The notes under the pieces: generated by a model
The model's database searches: none
The model's input: only the letters and a program-made list of their open reading frames with translations
Told to the model about the DNA's origin: nothing
Made by a program: the position numbers and the translations under genes
DNA from: a bacterium
GTDB taxonomy: Bacteria > Actinomycetota > Aquicultoria > Aquicultorales > Aquicultoraceae
Assembly: GCA_902810715.1 (NCBI GenBank)
Contig: CADDYS010000004.1
Span: forward strand, 1-54,008
Length of the DNA: 54,008 nt
Direction of reading: 5' to 3'
Shown here: one piece after another, positions 51,165 to 54,008 of the stretch
Numbering within the stretch: position 1 is the stretch's first letter
Layout of the letters: each line of letters opens with the position of its first letter

Positions 51165-51977
51165 GTGAAACTAAAAGACAAAGTCATCGTTATTACCGGT
51201 TCGACTAGGGGCATAGGAAGATCTATCGCAAAAGCATGTGCCAAAGAGGGAGCAAAAGTTGTCATAAGCTCTCGCAACGAGCCGGCGGTTAAGCAGCAGT
51301 GCGATATTTTTAAGAGGCAGGGCTTTAGCGTATCGGGTATAAATGCCGACGTCACGAATAAAGACGACCTTGAAAAGCTTTTCAAACATGCCATCGAGAC
51401 CTGGGGGCGGATTGATGTTTGGATTAATAACGCAGGTATCTCAGGCGGCATGAGACCCCTTGAAGATCTAAGTGAAGAAGAGATCGCATCTATAGTAAAC
51501 ACAAATCTAATTGCTGTGCTTAATGCATGCAAGCTGGTTATCCCATACTTCAATCACAAGAGCGGTGTTTTGATAAACATGACGGGAAAGGGTGGCCGTG
51601 GTAACGCATCCCCCTATATGACCGTCTACGCTGCAACAAAGGCTGCGGTCACAAGTCTCACCAAGAGTCTCGCTGAAGAAAACAAGGCCTACCCTATATC
51701 TATACACGCGGTCTCGCCGGGCATGGTTGAAACCGACCTTATTAAAAACTCAAAAACCAGCCCCATGCTTCGCGAACATGCCGAGAGCGTCCCTTATGTA
51801 TTAAATGCAATTGGCATGCCGGTCGACGAGGTGGGAAAAGCTTTCGTTGATATCGTTGCACAAGAGCCGGGTAAAGAAACTGGTAAGATATACTCACTGA
51901 TTAAAGGACTTAGACTTATGCGCGGCATCGCGCTTCTGATCTGGTACCGAAAGACCGGAAAGATTAAGGCTATATAG
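51165..51977 (+). CDS. SDR-family oxidoreductase
   Basis: 270 residues from GTG 51165. Classical short-chain dehydrogenase: nucleotide motif VIVITGSTRGIGRSIAKAC (TGxxxGIG), NADV, VWINNAGISGG, the active-site Tyr-x3-Lys in TVYAATKAAVTSLTKSL, a loop after the active site HAVSPGMVETDLI, and a C-terminal tail. The usual Ser before the Tyr is replaced (NMTGKGGRG). Substrate unknown. It lies between corA and the NADH dehydrogenase gene on the same strand. Confidence 0.93.
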   Translation: MKLKDKVIVITGSTRGIGRSIAKACAKEGAKVVISSRNEPAVKQQCDIFKRQGFSVSGINADVTNKDDLEKLFKHAIETWGRIDVWINNAGISGGMRPLEDLSEEEIASIVNTNLIAVLNACKLVIPYFNHKSGVLINMTGKGGRGNASPYMTVYAATKAAVTSLTKSLAEENKAYPISIHAVSPGMVETDLIKNSKTSPMLREHAESVPYVLNAIGMPVDEVGKAFVDIVAQEPGKETGKIYSLIKGLRLMRGIALLIWYRKTGKIKAI

Positions 51978-51999
51978 CTGGTGTCGGTCAAGGAGAGTT

Positions 52000-53286
52000 A
52001 TGGCTAATAAACGTCCTCGGGTGGTGATTGTTGGTGCCGGCTTTGGTGGGCTCTGGGCCGCCCGCACTTTAGCTGGCGCCCTTGTCGATGTTCTTCTTAT
52101 CGACCGCAACAACTATCATACCTTCTTGCCGCTTCTTTACCAGGTTGCGGCAGCCGAGCTGGAACCTGAGCAAATCATATATCCCGTGAGAACAATGCTG
52201 CGAAAACTGCCCAACGCAGGTTTTATTATGGCTAAAGTAACAGGTCTTGACCCTGCCAGCCAAACAATCGAAGTTAACGGGTCCATAATCCCTTACGACT
52301 ATCTCGTTCTTGCTATGGGAAGCACATCCCATTACTTTGATATCCCGGGTGCCGCCGAGTATGCTTTTCCTTTAAAAACGCTCGAGCAAGGTACCGCGAT
52401 TCGCAACCATATTTTGTGCTCATTTGAGCGCGCGGTATACGAGACCGATGAAGAGAAGCGGCAGAGGCTTCTTACATTTACCATTGTTGGGGGAGGCGCG
52501 ACAGGGGTTGAGTTTGCCGGTGCATTGGCTGAGCTAATCAGAGGTCCTCTAACAAAGGACTACCCCAAGATTGATTTTAAGAAAGTAAAAATAATTCTTC
52601 TGGAGGCGGCAGACAGCCTTATCTCGATGATGCCGGATGAGCTTCGCCGCTATGCGTTTGAGCGGCTGCGTTGGATGGGGGTCGACGTGCGCCTTAAAAC
52701 TACGGTAAGCCGCATCGAGCCCGATGCCGTGTATCTTGGGGACGGCTCACCCATCCCGACGGAGGCGGTGATTTGGACGGCGGGGGTGCGCGGTGAGCCT
52801 ATGGCTCAGGCTTGGGGATTGCCGACTGCACGCGCCGGCAGGGTAACGGTTCTTGAGACTCTTCAGCTTGCCGACTATCCAAATATCTATGTGGTTGGAG
52901 ATCTATCTTACTTAGAAGAAGACCATCACCCACTGCCGCTGGTTGCGCCGGTTGCCGTGCAGCAGGGTGTGACCGCTGCAGAAAACATAAAGAGGCAGAT
53001 AAAAGGGCAGAGATTGAAGCCATTTCGGTATAACGACAGGGGAACAATGGTAACCATCGGGCGGAATGCTGCGGTTGCCAGAATAGGCAACCGCAGCTAT
53101 ACAGGATTTTTTGCCTGGGTCGTCTGGCTTGTTATCCACCTCTTAAACCTGATAGGTTTTAGAAACCGGCTGCTGGTTATGATCAACTGGTCCTGGTATT
53201 ATTTTTTCTTTGAGCACGCCGTTCGCTTTATCTTTCCATCGGAGATAGCAGGGGCGGCGCAATGTTCTAGAGAAAGAAAAGGATAG
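52000..53286 (+). CDS. ndh: Type II NADH dehydrogenase (NDH-2)
   Basis: 428 residues. FAD-binding Rossmann motif VVIVGAGFGGLWAARTL at the start, LIDRNNYHTFLPLLYQVAA (typical for NDH-2), the NADH-binding fold TIVGGGATGVEFAGALAELI at about 165, IWTAGVRGEPMA and NIYVVGDLSYLEEDHHPLPLVAPVAVQQG. A C-terminal amphipathic and hydrophobic region (about 370-410, YTGFFAWVVWLVIHLLNLIGF) anchors it to the membrane. It passes electrons from NADH to quinone without pumping protons. AAGGAG precedes ATG 52000. Confidence 0.95.
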   Translation: MANKRPRVVIVGAGFGGLWAARTLAGALVDVLLIDRNNYHTFLPLLYQVAAAELEPEQIIYPVRTMLRKLPNAGFIMAKVTGLDPASQTIEVNGSIIPYDYLVLAMGSTSHYFDIPGAAEYAFPLKTLEQGTAIRNHILCSFERAVYETDEEKRQRLLTFTIVGGGATGVEFAGALAELIRGPLTKDYPKIDFKKVKIILLEAADSLISMMPDELRRYAFERLRWMGVDVRLKTTVSRIEPDAVYLGDGSPIPTEAVIWTAGVRGEPMAQAWGLPTARAGRVTVLETLQLADYPNIYVVGDLSYLEEDHHPLPLVAPVAVQQGVTAAENIKRQIKGQRLKPFRYNDRGTMVTIGRNAAVARIGNRSYTGFFAWVVWLVIHLLNLIGFRNRLLVMINWSWYYFFFEHAVRFIFPSEIAGAAQCSRERKG

Positions 53287-53442
53287 GAGATAATGCCCGA
53301 TTCATCGGGCGCGCACTTACAAGACGGTGATGGTTAAATGTATATAGTCCCATAAATAGACAACCATAGGTCTGTGCAACTGCGCGCCCCATAAATGTGG
53401 CAACTGCATATCCCCATAAATGGGGCAACTACAGGTCTATAA
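53287..53442. repeat. Mini-hairpin repeats upstream of the polX gene
   Basis: GCCCGATTCATCGGGC and, in the opposite orientation, CCCCATAAATGTGGCAACTGC, CCCCATAAATGGGGCAACTAC and partly CCCATAAATAGACAACCATA. They belong to the same family as the clusters at 18642, 29055 and 49896. No gene is seen here. Confidence 0.7.
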
Positions 53443-53502
53443 GAGGGAATTCTTTGCAATAAATAAAGGGTAAATATGAAGTAAACTTAGGTAGTGTGAA
53501 TT

Positions 53503-54008
53503 ATGGCCCAAAGAGCCAAAAAACGTGGGGAGTTAAGCAACGAAGAGATCGCCCACATCCTGGATGAGATCGGCGACATGCTCGACCTCACCGGGGAAAA
53601 CCCATTTCGGGTGCGGGCGTATCACACAGCCGCATCCAGCATACGGGGGTTAACCAGGCCTGTTGTAGATATTTACGGGGAGGGCGGCATAGATGCGCTT
53701 GATGAAATCCCCGGGGTGGGGAGCCACACCGCACAGCGGCTAGAGCAACTCATAACAACCGGCCACTTGCCTTACTATGAAGAACTAAAACAAAAAGTCC
53801 CCCAGCAGCTGACCGAGCTTCTTGAGATCCCCGGCCTAGGGCCTAAAAAGGCAAAGAAGATATATGATACGCTGGGTATCACCACCCGCGATGAGCTAGT
53901 CAAGGCAATCGAGGCGAACAAGCTTGAAGAGATCCCCGGCTTTGGGAAAAAGACGGCAGAAAACATCCTTCGCGGCATAAGACAATATGAGAAGATGCAT
54001 GAGCGAAT
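53503..54008 (+). CDS. polX: PolX-type DNA polymerase/3'-5' exonuclease, 5' part
   Basis: The first 168 residues of a protein open at the window edge. ATG 53503 is followed by SNEEIAHILDEIGDMLDLTG and NPFRVRAYHTAASSIRGL, the N-terminal 8-kDa-like domain. Helix-hairpin-helix motifs IDALDEIPGVGSHTAQRL, LLEIPGLGPKKAKKIYDTLG and LEEIPGFGKKTAENIL follow. This triple HhH layout is typical of bacterial PolX (polymerase beta family with a C-terminal PHP domain), involved in base-excision repair. The polymerase and PHP parts are beyond the window. Confidence 0.93.
   Translation, partial: MAQRAKKRGELSNEEIAHILDEIGDMLDLTGENPFRVRAYHTAASSIRGLTRPVVDIYGEGGIDALDEIPGVGSHTAQRLEQLITTGHLPYYEELKQKVPQQLTELLEIPGLGPKKAKKIYDTLGITTRDELVKAIEANKLEEIPGFGKKTAENILRGIRQYEKMHER

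Overview
The window looks like chromosomal DNA from a deep-branching, mid-GC member of the Actinomycetota. The main evidence is gene order. The block infC-rpmI-rplT-pheS-pheT-argC-J-B-D-F-R-G-H (17.4-32.4 kb) follows the order I recall for Mycobacterium tuberculosis. The tRNA-Gly / tRNA-Cys / tRNA-Val trio at the left end is also a familiar actinobacterial arrangement. Codon use and many AT-rich spacers argue against a high-GC genus. I cannot name the genus from the sequence alone.

Left end (0-3.8 kb): the tRNA trio is split by a bacterial group II intron (class C type). The intron sits directly behind the tRNA-Gly terminator. Its ribozyme core looks complete, but its reverse transcriptase/maturase gene is broken by several frameshifts. 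A partial second copy of tRNA-Val, a dispersed AT-rich repeat and a higBA-type toxin-antitoxin operon with a third small gene follow.

Signalling and restriction region (3.9-15 kb): a small MmpS-like membrane protein; a very large Cache-HAMP-GAF-PAS-PAS-GAF-SpoIIE phosphatase; a TIM-barrel sugar isomerase-like protein; a V4R-like/GAF/HD-GYP protein; and an AT-rich restriction-modification cassette. The cassette holds a HaeII-like endonuclease broken by one frameshift, overlapping a 764-residue amino-methyltransferase with a cysteine-rich insert.

Core region (15-32.4 kb): thrS; infC, which appears to start at ATC behind an attenuator-like leader; ribosomal proteins L35 and L20; both subunits of phenylalanyl-tRNA synthetase; a nucleotidyltransferase; and the full arginine pathway from N-acetylglutamate to arginine with its repressor ArgR inside the operon.

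Right part (32.4-54 kb): an unlisted 54-residue ORF on the minus strand, a polysaccharide deacetylase, two tandem membrane-bound LuxR-type regulators, a Ca2+-type P-ATPase, an ATP-type PEP carboxykinase, a KGG-repeat stress protein, an EamA exporter, YidC with a small partner, a DHA2-type MFS exporter, an AbrB-arsM arsenic methylation pair, a patch of decaying genes (GNAT, VOC and others), an HD hydrolase, CorA, an SDR, a type II NADH dehydrogenase and the 5' part of a PolX-type DNA polymerase.

At least three families of small dispersed repeats run through the intergenic spaces: GTCATTGCGAG palindromes, TAGTTGCCCGATTTATCGGGC mini-hairpins, and AATAGAAAATAGAGAATAG elements. No CRISPR array, prophage or IS transposase was seen.
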